Position numbers and translations under genes: made by a program. Shown here piece by piece: positions 54,438 through 63,544 of a DNA stretch of 64,000 nucleotides. The DNA comes from Pseudomonadota bacterium (GTDB taxonomy: Bacteria; Pseudomonadota; Gammaproteobacteria; Steroidobacterales; Steroidobacteraceae), in the NCBI GenBank assembly GCA_021826035.1, contig JAKBBE010000002.1, forward strand, positions 1-64,000. Direction: 5' to 3'. Position 1 is the stretch's first letter; each line of letters starts with the position of its first letter. The notes under the pieces are model-generated. The model worked only from the letters and a program-made list of their open reading frames with translations, searched no databases and was not told where the DNA came from.

Positions 54438-57410
54438 CTACCAGCGCTGCGTGACCTGCAGGCTGAGCACGCGGCCGAGCGCCTGCACATTGGCGACGTC
54501 GTAGCCGTAGAGGCTGTCGACGAACGGCGGGGCTTGGTTGAACAGGTTCACCCCGTTGAGCGTCACGGTCGTCGGCCCCAGGTCCGTTGACTGCAGTCGG
54601 TAGCGGGCATCGGCATCGAACGTGGTCCACTGTGGCACGTCCGGCATCAGCGTGCTGCCCGGATTGTGGTACGCCCCGGTGTAGTTCACGATCAACGCCC
54701 CGCCCCATCCGGACGCTGCGACTCCGTGCCGGCTCCAGGTGAGGGTGCCCTGCAAGCGCACCGCGAGCGGATTGCCCACCGTGTCAAGGATACTGACCGC
54801 CGGCGAGTTCGGCGTCACGGACTGCGTGAACGACAGCACGTCCTCCCCGCGCACCTGTACTTGGAAATGTCCCCAGCGAGTCCAGATGTGCTGTTGGGCT
54901 TCGATGTCCAACCCCCGGGTGCGGGTGGTGGCGAGATTCGCCAGTCGCAGATCGACAATCGCCACCGGCTGACTGACCAGACAGGACTCGGCCGAACCGA
55001 AGAACTGCGAGCTGTCGCATATCGCAGCGATCTGCGCGCGCGTCGGGTTGCGGTTGATGACCGCGGACCACTCGGCTTGGTGCTGAAGAATACCGAACGG
55101 GTCATCGGCGGCCGGCTGTTCGATGCGATTGCGGTAGTTGATACTGTAGTAAGTGACGGAGATCTGTGCACGGCGCCACGGCGAGAGGTCGATACCGGCC
55201 GTCCAGGTCCGTGCAGTCTCCTCGCGCAGCGCCGGGTTCGACCCCTGCTCGGCAAGCACCAACGACCGACCGCTCGGGGAGCTTGGGTCGACCAGCGACA
55301 CCAGGCCGGCGATGTTCTGAGAGGTGTCGTACAAATCCGCGAGCTTCGGAGCACGGTATGACTGCCCCCAACTCGCGTGCAGCTTCAGCCACTGACTCGC
55401 GGTCCACTGCAGGCGGGCGGTGGGATTGAACGTACCGCCGAAATCGCTGTAGTCGTCATAGCGCCCCGCCAGATCGAGCGCCAACCGCGGTGTCAGCGCC
55501 CGATTGACTGGCGAACCGAGCAACGGCACGTGCAGCTGCGAGAACACGGACTCGACACGCCGGCCGAACGACTGCACCAGGGGCGTATTCTGCAGGTTCT
55601 GCGCGGCCGGTTGCGCGATCTCCAGCGTCTCGGTGCGCCGCTCAAAGCCCACGGCCAGCTTCACCCGGCCCGCTGGCAGCCGCATCAGCGGGCCGCTGGC
55701 CACGACATCGCTCGACTGGATGCCGGCAGCCGAGTGCTCGAAGTATGTCTGGGCAATACTCGCCGCTGCCGCGACGTTCGTCGACGGGTTGGCTGCGAAG
55801 GGATTAAAGACGACGGCTGGATTGGCGCTCTGCAGCAAGCCGGCGACCGCAGCCGGATTGACCACTCCGTACTGATTGAGCGAGAGGATCTGCTTGCCAC
55901 CGGACTCACTCACGGTCATCCGCCAGCGGTGGCCCAGACGAAAGGTCGCCCCCGCGGTACCGCTATAGACCAGGGTGTTGCTGCCAAATCGCGTCGGTCC
56001 GAGTAGCGGCAGGAAGTTGTAGGCCACGAGCGTATAAGGCACACCCGCGAACGGATTGACGTAGTACGGATTGCTCGCCGGCACCTGCAGCACGGTCGCA
56101 TTGGGACGGGTGCTGAGGGTGGTATTGCGCTCCGTGTAACGGCCTTGCGCGAACAGCTCGATATTCGAGCCGATGCGTTGGCTCACCGAACCGTAGAATT
56201 CCTGTGCCATACGGTCGGGAAAAATCTGCGCCGCGGTGAAGGGATTTTGCAGGTTGACGTTGCGGCTCAGACCGGCAGCGGTGATGCCGTAGCTCGGCTG
56301 CAGCGTGAACGGATCCAGAACATTCCCTGGATTGGAATAATACGTGTCGTAGTTAGCGCCGCCGTAGGGCGTTTTATTCGCGTTGGCCGCATAAGGGCGG
56401 GCCGCAGCCGCGAGCGGAGTGGCATCCGAGTACTCATAGTCCATCATGGCGTGTCCGCTGCTCCAGCGTGTCCCGAACAGCTGTGCCGCCATCCATTCGG
56501 CGCGGCCACCGACCGCCGTCCCGTAGCGCACCTCGGACTTCGCCCCGGTGAAATTGTCACGCATGATGATGTTGACGACGCCTGCGACCGCATCGGCACC
56601 GTATAGCGCCGAGGCACCATCGGGCAGCACCTCGATCCGTCGCACCGCGCTCCAGGGTATGGTGGAAACGTCCACGAAGTCCCCGGTGAGGCCCCCAAAC
56701 GGCTGCCGGTGTCCATTCACGAGCACGAGCGTCGCGCCGGTGCCCAGCCCGCGCAGATTGATCGCAGCGCCGTACTGACCGTTGTTGTCGACGCCGAGGT
56801 CCTCGCGCGGCCCGTCCAACGACACCAATGGCAGCGCGTACAAGGCCTGCTGCACGTTCGGATAGGCAGCGCGATCAAGATCCGCGCGGCGCAGATACAC
56901 CAGCGGTGCAATGGCCGAGCGCACACCGCTGATCAGACTCCCGGTGACTTCAACGGGACGCAGGTCAGCCGGCTTTAAATCCGGCTGCGGATTCTTGAGC
57001 GCCACGGCCACCGGCACCGCTTTCGGTCGCGCCACTGCGCCGTCCCCCCGGGCAACCGGGCGGATGATCACCGAGCTGGGGGTGTCGAAGAAGAACGTCA
57101 GTCCGGTGCCCGCCAGCATGCGCTTCAGCGCAGCGGAACTGTCCATGCGCCCCGTGACGGGCTGGGTCTTGAGCCGCTGCACCTGAGGCGTTGCGGCGTA
57201 AATCGCCTGCACGCCCGACTGGCGGTAGAAATCGATGACGGCCTGGGGCAATGGCTCGGCGGGAAGCTTGAATTGCGTAACCGGCCCCTCGGCCCAAGCC
57301 GGTGCCGCCAGCGGGACCAATGCCAGCGCAATCAACGCAGCCCGGCGCACTCCCCGCGCCGCGTCACGCTCCTGTGTCCCCTCTCTGGAGGCTTGCTGGT
57401 TATAGTCCAT
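54438..57410 (-). CDS. TonB-dependent receptor with STN signalling domain
   Basis: 990 residues from ATG 57410; GTG 57452 and ATG 57443 are in-frame alternatives. Signal peptide 1-40 (cleavage after APAWA). STN domain about 46-120 (FKLPAEPLPQAVIDFYRQSG; SSAALKRMLAGTGLTFFFDT), which in FecA-type receptors contacts FecR. Plug domain about 155-290 with INLRGLGTGATLVLVNGHR and PDGASALYGADAVAGVVNII. The beta-barrel ends in a terminal Trp (QVTQRW). It starts 43 bases after the cyclase gene on the same strand. Ligand unknown; the lasso product or a matching siderophore-like molecule is possible (inference). Confidence 0.93.
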   Translation of the reverse strand: MDYNQQASREGTQERDAARGVRRAALIALALVPLAAPAWAEGPVTQFKLPAEPLPQAVIDFYRQSGVQAIYAATPQVQRLKTQPVTGRMDSSAALKRMLAGTGLTFFFDTPSSVIIRPVARGDGAVARPKAVPVAVALKNPQPDLKPADLRPVEVTGSLISGVRSAIAPLVYLRRADLDRAAYPNVQQALYALPLVSLDGPREDLGVDNNGQYGAAINLRGLGTGATLVLVNGHRQPFGGLTGDFVDVSTIPWSAVRRIEVLPDGASALYGADAVAGVVNIIMRDNFTGAKSEVRYGTAVGGRAEWMAAQLFGTRWSSGHAMMDYEYSDATPLAAAARPYAANANKTPYGGANYDTYYSNPGNVLDPFTLQPSYGITAAGLSRNVNLQNPFTAAQIFPDRMAQEFYGSVSQRIGSNIELFAQGRYTERNTTLSTRPNATVLQVPASNPYYVNPFAGVPYTLVAYNFLPLLGPTRFGSNTLVYSGTAGATFRLGHRWRMTVSESGGKQILSLNQYGVVNPAAVAGLLQSANPAVVFNPFAANPSTNVAAAASIAQTYFEHSAAGIQSSDVVASGPLMRLPAGRVKLAVGFERRTETLEIAQPAAQNLQNTPLVQSFGRRVESVFSQLHVPLLGSPVNRALTPRLALDLAGRYDDYSDFGGTFNPTARLQWTASQWLKLHASWGQSYRAPKLADLYDTSQNIAGLVSLVDPSSPSGRSLVLAEQGSNPALREETARTWTAGIDLSPWRRAQISVTYYSINYRNRIEQPAADDPFGILQHQAEWSAVINRNPTRAQIAAICDSSQFFGSAESCLVSQPVAIVDLRLANLATTRTRGLDIEAQQHIWTRWGHFQVQVRGEDVLSFTQSVTPNSPAVSILDTVGNPLAVRLQGTLTWSRHGVAASGWGGALIVNYTGAYHNPGSTLMPDVPQWTTFDADARYRLQSTDLGPTTVTLNGVNLFNQAPPFVDSLYGYDVANVQALGRVLSLQVTQRW

Positions 57411-57452
57411 GGTCCCTGCTGCCTGCACGGCAGTGTGCCACATGTTGGCCAC

Positions 57453-59264
57453 TCATGACGAGCCTTGTCGTCGCCAACACTGCAGCCACGCTTCCATGCT
57501 GGCGTACTCGAGCAATTCTCCGGACTGAGTCTTAATCTGCGCCCCGCCGCCGAGCGCCCGCTCCAGCGGCGCGCGTCGAAGCAGCCCAGCACCCACCAGT
57601 TCGCCCTGGAGCAACAAGGCGCGCAACAGCGGTCGGTTGCGCTCCACGGTCATGCGCGCGTGCGCCTCGATGCCGCCCTTGTCGCGCCGATTGCGGATCG
57701 GCGCGGGCAGCGCATCGTGGAATGCGCGCCGCGCGAGCGCCCGTCCCCAACCACCGGCCGTGTGGATGGCGGGCGCGATCCGCAGACACACCTCGATCAA
57801 CGGCTGCGACAACAGCGGCGCAATCCGGTCCGCATCGCCGGGCGCGGCGAAGGGATCGTATGCGTCGAACGGCGCGAGCACCTGATGCACATGCCAGCGC
57901 TTGGCACTCGACGCCTCAGCATGTCGATGCGCAAGCGGATGCAAACAGGCCGCTGCCTCCAGCGCCTGACGCAGTGCCTCGGGGGCGAGCAACGGCCGTT
58001 CGCGCCCGCCCTCACACAGCGGACTCCAACGTGCTATGCCCAGGGTCTCGCGCACCGTCACGCCCAGTACGCGCCAGACCGAGAGGTCATCCACCCGGGC
58101 CGCATCCAGCAGCGCTCGCAGTACCTTCGGACTCGGCCCCCGCCGGCGCAGCAGCTCTGCCGGCGCCCACATGGCCCGCTCCTGGTAGAAAAGTTGGTCC
58201 CCCCCGTATCCGATGAACAGCGCCGCGGCGCCGCGCTCGGCCGCGAGCGCCGCCTCGCGGCGACTGTGCTCGAGATAGAACAGGTAATTGGTTGGCTCCG
58301 CACTCGGGACAAGCGCGCGCAACGGCCTCAGATCCACCCCGAGCGGACGGAGGCGCTCGATCAGCCCGAGGCCGACGGACTCGGCCGCAAGCCGCGCAAA
58401 CCGCCGCTCATCCAGATCGGTGTGCGGCGGATAATAGTGAAAACACTCCACCCGGGGCGCCAGCCCGCCCGCGAGCGCCGCGAGAATGATCGAGGAATCC
58501 AGTCCACCGGACAGTGATACCAAAACGCTCGGATAACACATGCCCCAGGCGCGAACCACGTCCCGGGTACAGCGACCGAGCATCTCTGCGGCCTCTCTCG
58601 CCTCGATGGGCGCCGCTGCGGCAATCTCCAGTGGATCCCACTGACAGACCCTCAGAAGCGCATCACCATGATGCCGGGCGCACTCACCGCCGACCAGCTG
58701 TGAGACACCCTCAAGTCCGGTGCGCCGGCTGTGCTCGCGCACCAGGCTCAGACAGGCCACCACATACGCCCAGTCCGTCCCCAGCCGCCGGCCGCACATC
58801 GGCAACAAATCGGTGATCGACGCACAATAGACCGCCAGCGCTCCAAGCTGCATCGTGTAACACGGCAGCCCCGCGGAGGGATCACGCAGAACGCAGATGC
58901 TGCCTGCGCCCGGCTCGAAGAGCACCGCGACGTAGCGGCCCCAGTAGCGCCCGAGAAGGCGCCGACCCTCAGACGCGACGATCGAACGGCTCTCCGGCTC
59001 ATCGAAGAGCGCCGGTGCCGACCGGGATACGCCCGCCTCGTCAGGCTTGAACAACACCCCGATCACCACGCCTCGCCCACCCGCGAGGTGTCGGGCGGCA
59101 TTGCCCGAGTTCCACTCCCCTGCGCAGCGCACCTCGAAGCCAGCGCCCCGGCTGACCGTCCGCCACGGCCCGGCGGACCGCTGTGGTGCATCGAGTAGGA
59201 TCTGCGCCTGGGCACGCGCCGCGGCATCCGCATCATTCCAGACAAACACCAGGTAGCGGAACAC
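57453..59264 (-). CDS. Lasso cyclase (asparagine-synthetase-like, C protein)
   Basis: 603 residues from GTG 59264, with AGGA nine bases upstream and two bases after the B gene. It resembles asparagine synthase B but the N-terminal Ntn-type domain begins VFRYLVFVW and has no Cys at position 2, so no glutaminase is expected. The ATP-pyrophosphatase signature is VSLSGGLDSSIIL (252-258 = SGGLDSS). Further AsnB-like blocks are LFIGYGGDQLFYQ and RRDKGGIEAHARMT. In lasso pathways this enzyme adenylates the Asp/Glu side chain, here predicted Asp9, and closes the ring onto Gly1. Confidence 0.92.
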   Translation of the reverse strand: MFRYLVFVWNDADAAARAQAQILLDAPQRSAGPWRTVSRGAGFEVRCAGEWNSGNAARHLAGGRGVVIGVLFKPDEAGVSRSAPALFDEPESRSIVASEGRRLLGRYWGRYVAVLFEPGAGSICVLRDPSAGLPCYTMQLGALAVYCASITDLLPMCGRRLGTDWAYVVACLSLVREHSRRTGLEGVSQLVGGECARHHGDALLRVCQWDPLEIAAAAPIEAREAAEMLGRCTRDVVRAWGMCYPSVLVSLSGGLDSSIILAALAGGLAPRVECFHYYPPHTDLDERRFARLAAESVGLGLIERLRPLGVDLRPLRALVPSAEPTNYLFYLEHSRREAALAAERGAAALFIGYGGDQLFYQERAMWAPAELLRRRGPSPKVLRALLDAARVDDLSVWRVLGVTVRETLGIARWSPLCEGGRERPLLAPEALRQALEAAACLHPLAHRHAEASSAKRWHVHQVLAPFDAYDPFAAPGDADRIAPLLSQPLIEVCLRIAPAIHTAGGWGRALARRAFHDALPAPIRNRRDKGGIEAHARMTVERNRPLLRALLLQGELVGAGLLRRAPLERALGGGAQIKTQSGELLEYASMEAWLQCWRRQGSS

Positions 59265-59266
59265 GG

Positions 59267-59989
59267 TCAGATCCTGAGGATGGGTGAGTACTGACGCACA
59301 CGATCGGGTACATCGTTGAACAGGACCTCCCCGTCCTGCACCCAGCAGTGAGCATGAAACGGTGCGGTCCGCACGCCAAAGACCCAATGCGGGTGCAGGT
59401 CGTACGCGGATAGAAAGGTCAGGAGCGCCAGGGAATCGAGCAGACAGGCGCCGCGCGCGCTGTAGAACCACGGACGCACATGTACGAATCGGCGCACCAG
59501 TCCCTGCGCACGCGCGAAATCGACTTGCCCCTGGGGTCGCGGGTCCGCAGGCCGGCGCTGGCGGAACTGCTCCAGCACCGTGGACATGGGCCGAAGTCTT
59601 AAGGCGCTCCCCGCCGCTGCACAGGCCCACGCGGCGCGCCGCAGGTCACGTCCGCTGGGCCGCGGCGGTGCATCGAAATCAAATTCGAGCAGGGTACGCT
59701 GCGGCAATACATTCACGACAGGCGTCGCGCCATGGCCCGCTCCGCGATCGCGCACCAGCATTCCGTGTTCCAGCAGCCGGCCCAGCACCGCTGGCGGAGC
59801 GCCGAGCGGCACAGTCGCCGGCAGCGGCCACGCGCCGATCCAGCCGGCGAGCCGCCCTGCCGGCTGCACCGCGAGATAGCGGTTGCGCCGCAGATCCATC
59901 AGCACCGCATGGTTGCCGTACAACGCAAGGTGAACATGCTGCGCCAGCCAATACAGCTGCACTCCCTCATGTTCCGTGCCGTGCCGCAT
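59267..59989 (-). CDS. Lasso leader-binding and leader-peptidase protein (fused B1-B2)
   Basis: 240 residues from ATG 59989 (GAGG six bases upstream); GTG 59962 or ATG 60013 are alternatives. Residues 15-85 form the RRE/PqqD-like leader-recognition domain (HAVLMDLRRNRYLAVQPAG; LLEHGMLVRDRG). Residues 130-240 form the transglutaminase-like protease: C182 in GACLLDSLALL, H214 in FHAHCWVQDG and D226 in FNDVPDRVRQYSPI. Fusion of both parts is usual in proteobacterial clusters. A 137-base gap separates it from the upstream ABC gene; no extra precursor was found there. Confidence 0.92.
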   Translation of the reverse strand: MRHGTEHEGVQLYWLAQHVHLALYGNHAVLMDLRRNRYLAVQPAGRLAGWIGAWPLPATVPLGAPPAVLGRLLEHGMLVRDRGAGHGATPVVNVLPQRTLLEFDFDAPPRPSGRDLRRAAWACAAAGSALRLRPMSTVLEQFRQRRPADPRPQGQVDFARAQGLVRRFVHVRPWFYSARGACLLDSLALLTFLSAYDLHPHWVFGVRTAPFHAHCWVQDGEVLFNDVPDRVRQYSPILRI

Positions 59990-60126
59990 ATGCCTCCTCT
60001 GACCCACGGACATCCCCTGCGTCGTGCCCTTCTGTAACACGCCCGCCGCGCCACCGGCAGCCACATTTCTGCCGTCTTTGTTCAGAAATGGCGCTCTGCG
60101 GGGTTCGCCTCCCGAGGCGCACCGCT

Positions 60127-61893
60127 TCAGGCCGCCGCCGCACCCGGATGCTGCGCCGCCCACAATGCCGCATACCGCCCACCCACCTGCAGCAGAGCCT
60201 CGTGGCGGCCGCACTCGACGACCCGTCCGTCGTGCAGCACCAGAATGCACTCGGCGTGCATGACGCTCGCCAGCCGGTGAGCGATCAGCACCAGGGTCGC
60301 CGACCCCGCCATCGCCTGCAGGCGGGCCAGGACCGCCTGCTCGGTCCGGCTGTCGAGTGCCGCCGTCGCCTCATCGAGGACATATACGAGAGGGCGGCGC
60401 AGCGCCGCCCGCGCGATGGCAATCCTTTGGCGCTCACCGCCCGAGATTCGCACCCCGCGCTCGCCGACCACCGTGTCGTATCCGTCCGGCAACCCAGCCA
60501 CGAACTCCTCGAGTTGGGCAATCCGCGCCGCCTGGCGCACCTCCTCGCGGCTCGCCCGAGGCTTTGCGACCGCGATGTTGAACTCGATCGAATCATCGAA
60601 CAGCACGACGTCCTGAGGCACCACCGCGATTGCACTGCGCAGCGCGCGCGGTGCGATCCTGTTCAGCGCGAGTCCGCCGAGCCGGATCTCACCGCGCTCC
60701 GGCTCAATCAGCCGCAGCAGCAGCCTCACGATAGAGGACTTCCCCGAGCCACTCTGGCCGACGATGCCGAGCGTCGACCCCGCCGCGACTGTGAAGCACA
60801 GCGCCTCGAGCGCCGCCCGTTCTGAAGCGTAGCGCAGCGTCACCCGATCGAACTCGATCGTCCCCGTCAGCGCAACCGGCAGAGACACGCCGGTCACCGG
60901 TTCCGGTACGACCGCCAGCAGCGCCATCGCCTTCTCGAGCAGCGCAGTGCCTTGCGCAAATCCCTGCACCGCGAAACCGAGCATCTCCGCCGGCCGCACC
61001 AGTTGCAGCATGTAGGTATTGACGAGCACGAATCCGCCGACCGTGAGAGTTCCCGCACGCACCGCATGTAACGCGTAGGTCAGCGTCGCCGCCAGGAACA
61101 CTGCAAACACCACAGCCACCGCGAGCCCGTTGCGCGCATAACCCCGATAGAACTGCACCCACGCTGCCTCGCTGCGCGCGAGCGCCTCCCCGGCCTTGCC
61201 CGTCACCAGCGGCTCCGCCCCGAAGGCCTTCACCGTCTCGAAATTCAACAGGCCGTCCGTCATGACAGCCCCTGCAGCTACGCGGGTCTCGGCCGCGTCG
61301 CGCGCACTGTCTCCGATGCGACGCGCCGAGTGGCCGAACAGCACCGCGTAACAGAGCGCGGCGCCACAAAACAGTCCGAGAAACACCGGTTGGTGCAGTC
61401 GATGAAGCACGTAGGCGGCAAGCAACAGCTCGGCGCACACCGGCAGCACGGTAAACACCAAGTGATGCAGTATCAACCGAACCCCTTCGAGCCCGTTTTC
61501 GATGATCTGGCTGACCGCGCCGGTTTGTCGGGTGAGGTGATAACGCAACGGCAGACACAGCACATGCGCGAACAGCCGTTCGTTCAGCGTTCGCAGCATC
61601 CGCCGCTCCGCCCTGGCGTACCTCAGCGCACGCAGTTCCGCGCTCGAACGTCCGAGCCACTGGCTGGCCGCATAGAGTCCGACGAGCACACCCGACGCGA
61701 ACGGGATGTGGCCCTGTCCACTCAGCCCGTCGATGATCCACTTCAACGCCAGAGGCGCCAGTGCGTTCATCGCGGCCCCGAACAGCACCAGCAGCAGGAC
61801 CTCCGTGAGCCGCAGTGCGACAAACGGCGTCACCTCGCCGTGCAGTAGCCTCACCGCCTCCCGCCACTGACGCCAGCGGGATTCCCAGCTCAC
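60127..61893 (-). CDS. Lasso peptide ABC exporter (D protein)
   Basis: 588 residues from GTG 61893, overlapping the upstream gene by four bases. An N-terminal six-helix exporter domain (about 20-310) contains ALKWIIDGLSGQGHIPFASG; the nucleotide-binding domain has Walker A GQSGSGKSS, the Q-loop AVVPQDVVLFDD, signature RISGGERQRIAIARA, Walker B VYVLDEATAALD and the H-loop IAHRL. The build is that of ATM1/HMT-type half-transporters, which act as dimers. No C39 peptidase domain is present, consistent with leader removal by the B protein. Predicted to export and give immunity to the mature peptide. Confidence 0.92.
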   Translation of the reverse strand: MSWESRWRQWREAVRLLHGEVTPFVALRLTEVLLLVLFGAAMNALAPLALKWIIDGLSGQGHIPFASGVLVGLYAASQWLGRSSAELRALRYARAERRMLRTLNERLFAHVLCLPLRYHLTRQTGAVSQIIENGLEGVRLILHHLVFTVLPVCAELLLAAYVLHRLHQPVFLGLFCGAALCYAVLFGHSARRIGDSARDAAETRVAAGAVMTDGLLNFETVKAFGAEPLVTGKAGEALARSEAAWVQFYRGYARNGLAVAVVFAVFLAATLTYALHAVRAGTLTVGGFVLVNTYMLQLVRPAEMLGFAVQGFAQGTALLEKAMALLAVVPEPVTGVSLPVALTGTIEFDRVTLRYASERAALEALCFTVAAGSTLGIVGQSGSGKSSIVRLLLRLIEPERGEIRLGGLALNRIAPRALRSAIAVVPQDVVLFDDSIEFNIAVAKPRASREEVRQAARIAQLEEFVAGLPDGYDTVVGERGVRISGGERQRIAIARAALRRPLVYVLDEATAALDSRTEQAVLARLQAMAGSATLVLIAHRLASVMHAECILVLHDGRVVECGRHEALLQVGGRYAALWAAQHPGAAAA

Positions 61894-62912
61894 CGGCCGT
61901 CCTTGGTCCGCCCAGGCTCGGGTGGATCCGCGCTCTCGGCTCCATCGGGGTCCCCCTCCGTCCCGCTCTGCTCCGATTCATCTGTGCCACCGCCGGCTGC
62001 GCCCGACTCCGCCTCACAGCGGGCTCGAACTTCCGCGAGAATTGCCTCCGCCGCACTCAACAGCCCCCGCGGATCACGCGCGCGCAATGTCCGAACAGTC
62101 CCCTGCAGCGTGCTCTCATCCCGCCCCAGCAACTCACCGATTGACTTCAGGGACACGCCGCATCGAACCGCGACTAAAGTGACCAGAGCCCGCCCCCGGC
62201 ACAGGCGCCGGGTTCGCGAACGTTCCGCCATCCGCTCGGCCGCAAACCCGACATGACGCGCAACGAACCAGATGACGGACCGCAGCAGCGCCTGTTGCTG
62301 CCGCTTGCGCAACGCACGCGCCTGACAGAACACCTCCCGGATCCCCGGCGTGGCACCGCTCGGCGAGGCAAATGCCCGCGCCAACTCGCTCTCGACGCCC
62401 CGCGCTCTGAGCATCCGATATTCGCGCACCGCACCCGGCCCGCGTCCGAGCTGCTCGAGCACCGTATCAGTATCGACCCAGGGAAGCCCCGTCTCCCCCT
62501 GGTAGGCCGCATCCGCGGTCCAACCCGTTCCGGCGAGCGGACGATGCAGCCACAGCACGATTTCGGCTCGAAACGCATCGCGAATCCGGAATGTCCTCAG
62601 CCGCTTGAATACCGGACCCGTACTGCCGCGTGACCGGTTGAAATGCAGCGCATAGGGCACAGTCACATAACGGAACATGCGGCTTATCGGAACCTGTGCG
62701 GGTTCAACTGCAAACTCAACGCGATCCGCTTCACAGCGACAGGCGAATACCCGTCCTCCACACCAGAACAACATCGAGTCGATGCTGTGTGCCATCTTGC
62801 GCCAATCATTCTCATCCCGGACGAGCGGCCCCGGAAGACCGCTGCGCAGAATGACGTGCAACAGCGCCGCAGAACGATGCTCCGATCCCACTCGAGCGTG
62901 CCTGGTCCTCAT
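61890..62912 (-). CDS. Degenerate Y1/REP-transposase-like protein with DnaA-like C-terminal helix-turn-helix
   Basis: 340 residues from ATG 62912 (AGGGGG upstream). The first 160 residues align by eye with REP-associated (RAYT/Y1) transposases: block 57-70, NRSRGSTGPVFKRLRTFRI (91-109) and the late block WTADAAYQGETGLPWVDTDT. The catalytic HUH position, normally NHVHL, reads DRVEF (63-67), so both histidines are lost and DNA cleavage is not expected. Residues 240-285 (LVTLVAVRCGVSLKSIGELL) resemble the DnaA domain IV helix-turn-helix found in some members. The tail is acidic. Coupled to the ABC gene (GTGA overlap), so it is part of the operon; a DNA- or RNA-binding regulatory role is inference. 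Confidence 0.8.
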   Translation of the reverse strand: MRTRHARVGSEHRSAALLHVILRSGLPGPLVRDENDWRKMAHSIDSMLFWCGGRVFACRCEADRVEFAVEPAQVPISRMFRYVTVPYALHFNRSRGSTGPVFKRLRTFRIRDAFRAEIVLWLHRPLAGTGWTADAAYQGETGLPWVDTDTVLEQLGRGPGAVREYRMLRARGVESELARAFASPSGATPGIREVFCQARALRKRQQQALLRSVIWFVARHVGFAAERMAERSRTRRLCRGRALVTLVAVRCGVSLKSIGELLGRDESTLQGTVRTLRARDPRGLLSAAEAILAEVRARCEAESGAAGGGTDESEQSGTEGDPDGAESADPPEPGRTKDGR

Positions 62913-63385
62913 GCCGCCCCCTTTTTTGCTCACTCGTCCATTCTCAGGCCGATCGTGTGCGCGCACTCCGACAATCTCCCCTTCGCCGAACGCCCGCCGC
63001 CGACACGGACAGACGCCGACCGCCTAGTTCACAAAAAAATACGTTACTCCGACACTTGACGCGATGCAACACGCCGACATGCCGTTAGTTTTTTATGCCC
63101 TCATCAACTCTGCGCTCGCCCAGACTGCCGCTCCGCGATCCCCAACCTTCGCATCTGTAACCTCCGAATTTCTCCAAACTTTTCCCAACCTGCGACGCCT
63201 GTACAGCAACCCGGAGTCCGACACATGGCCGTCAATTCCTGTCGACTATAGCCTGCGGAATTTCCCTGCCCTCCTTGCGAACCAGAACTCCGCTCGGGTC
63301 GCAAGTGACTGAATAATCGAAATAAAAAATTCCCGCCTTCCGCCAAACCGGCAAGCCCGTGATTTCACGGCGTGCGGTGCGAGAC
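62913..63385. other. Lower-GC junction between the two lasso loci
   Basis: This divergent spacer is visibly richer in A/T than the rest of the window (for example runs of A and T at 63027-63034, 63091-63096 and 63321-63330). Short frames on both strands (such as 63064-63312 plus and 63104-63346 minus) lack ribosome sites and recognisable domains. It probably holds promoters for both divergent loci; no confident hexamers were assigned in it. Confidence 0.5.
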
Positions 63386-63395
63386 ATGTCGCCCT

Positions 63396-63429
63396 GGGAC
63401 GAACTCGTTGATGGCAGGGACGAACTCGT
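63396..63429 (+). repeat. Direct repeat upstream of precursor 2 (possible operator)
   Basis: GGGACGAACTCGT occurs at 63396-63408 and 63417-63429, spaced 21 bases start to start (two helical turns). The second copy runs into GACGAACTCGTCAATTCGTC, which contains the inverted pair GACGAA / TTCGTC. A TTGACA follows at 63441, a possible -35 box, although no good -10 box was found at normal spacing. Confidence 0.5.
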
Positions 63430-63544
63430 CAATTCGTCTCTTGACAAAAAACTGTTCGAGGAATTGCGTAATCACGTCACCACGGATTCGGCGCCACTCC
63501 GTGAGTGATAGGACATTTCATTCATACGAGTGAGGAGAACGACC

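Noticed and set aside
59990..60126. Possible hidden precursor between the ABC exporter and the B gene
   Set aside because: Small frames on the minus strand are Arg-rich and none has Thr at -2 followed by Gly and an acidic residue at 7-9.
63064..63312. 82-codon plus-strand frame in the low-GC junction
   Set aside because: No ribosome site, no recognised domain, and no lasso-type core.
63386..63508. Forty-codon plus-strand frame (MSPWDELVDGRDELVNSSLD and on) upstream of precursor 2
   Set aside because: No ribosome site and no lasso leader/core pattern (no T-x-G with Asp/Glu at 7-9). The repeat within it may be regulatory. Kept only as a possible remnant or operator region.
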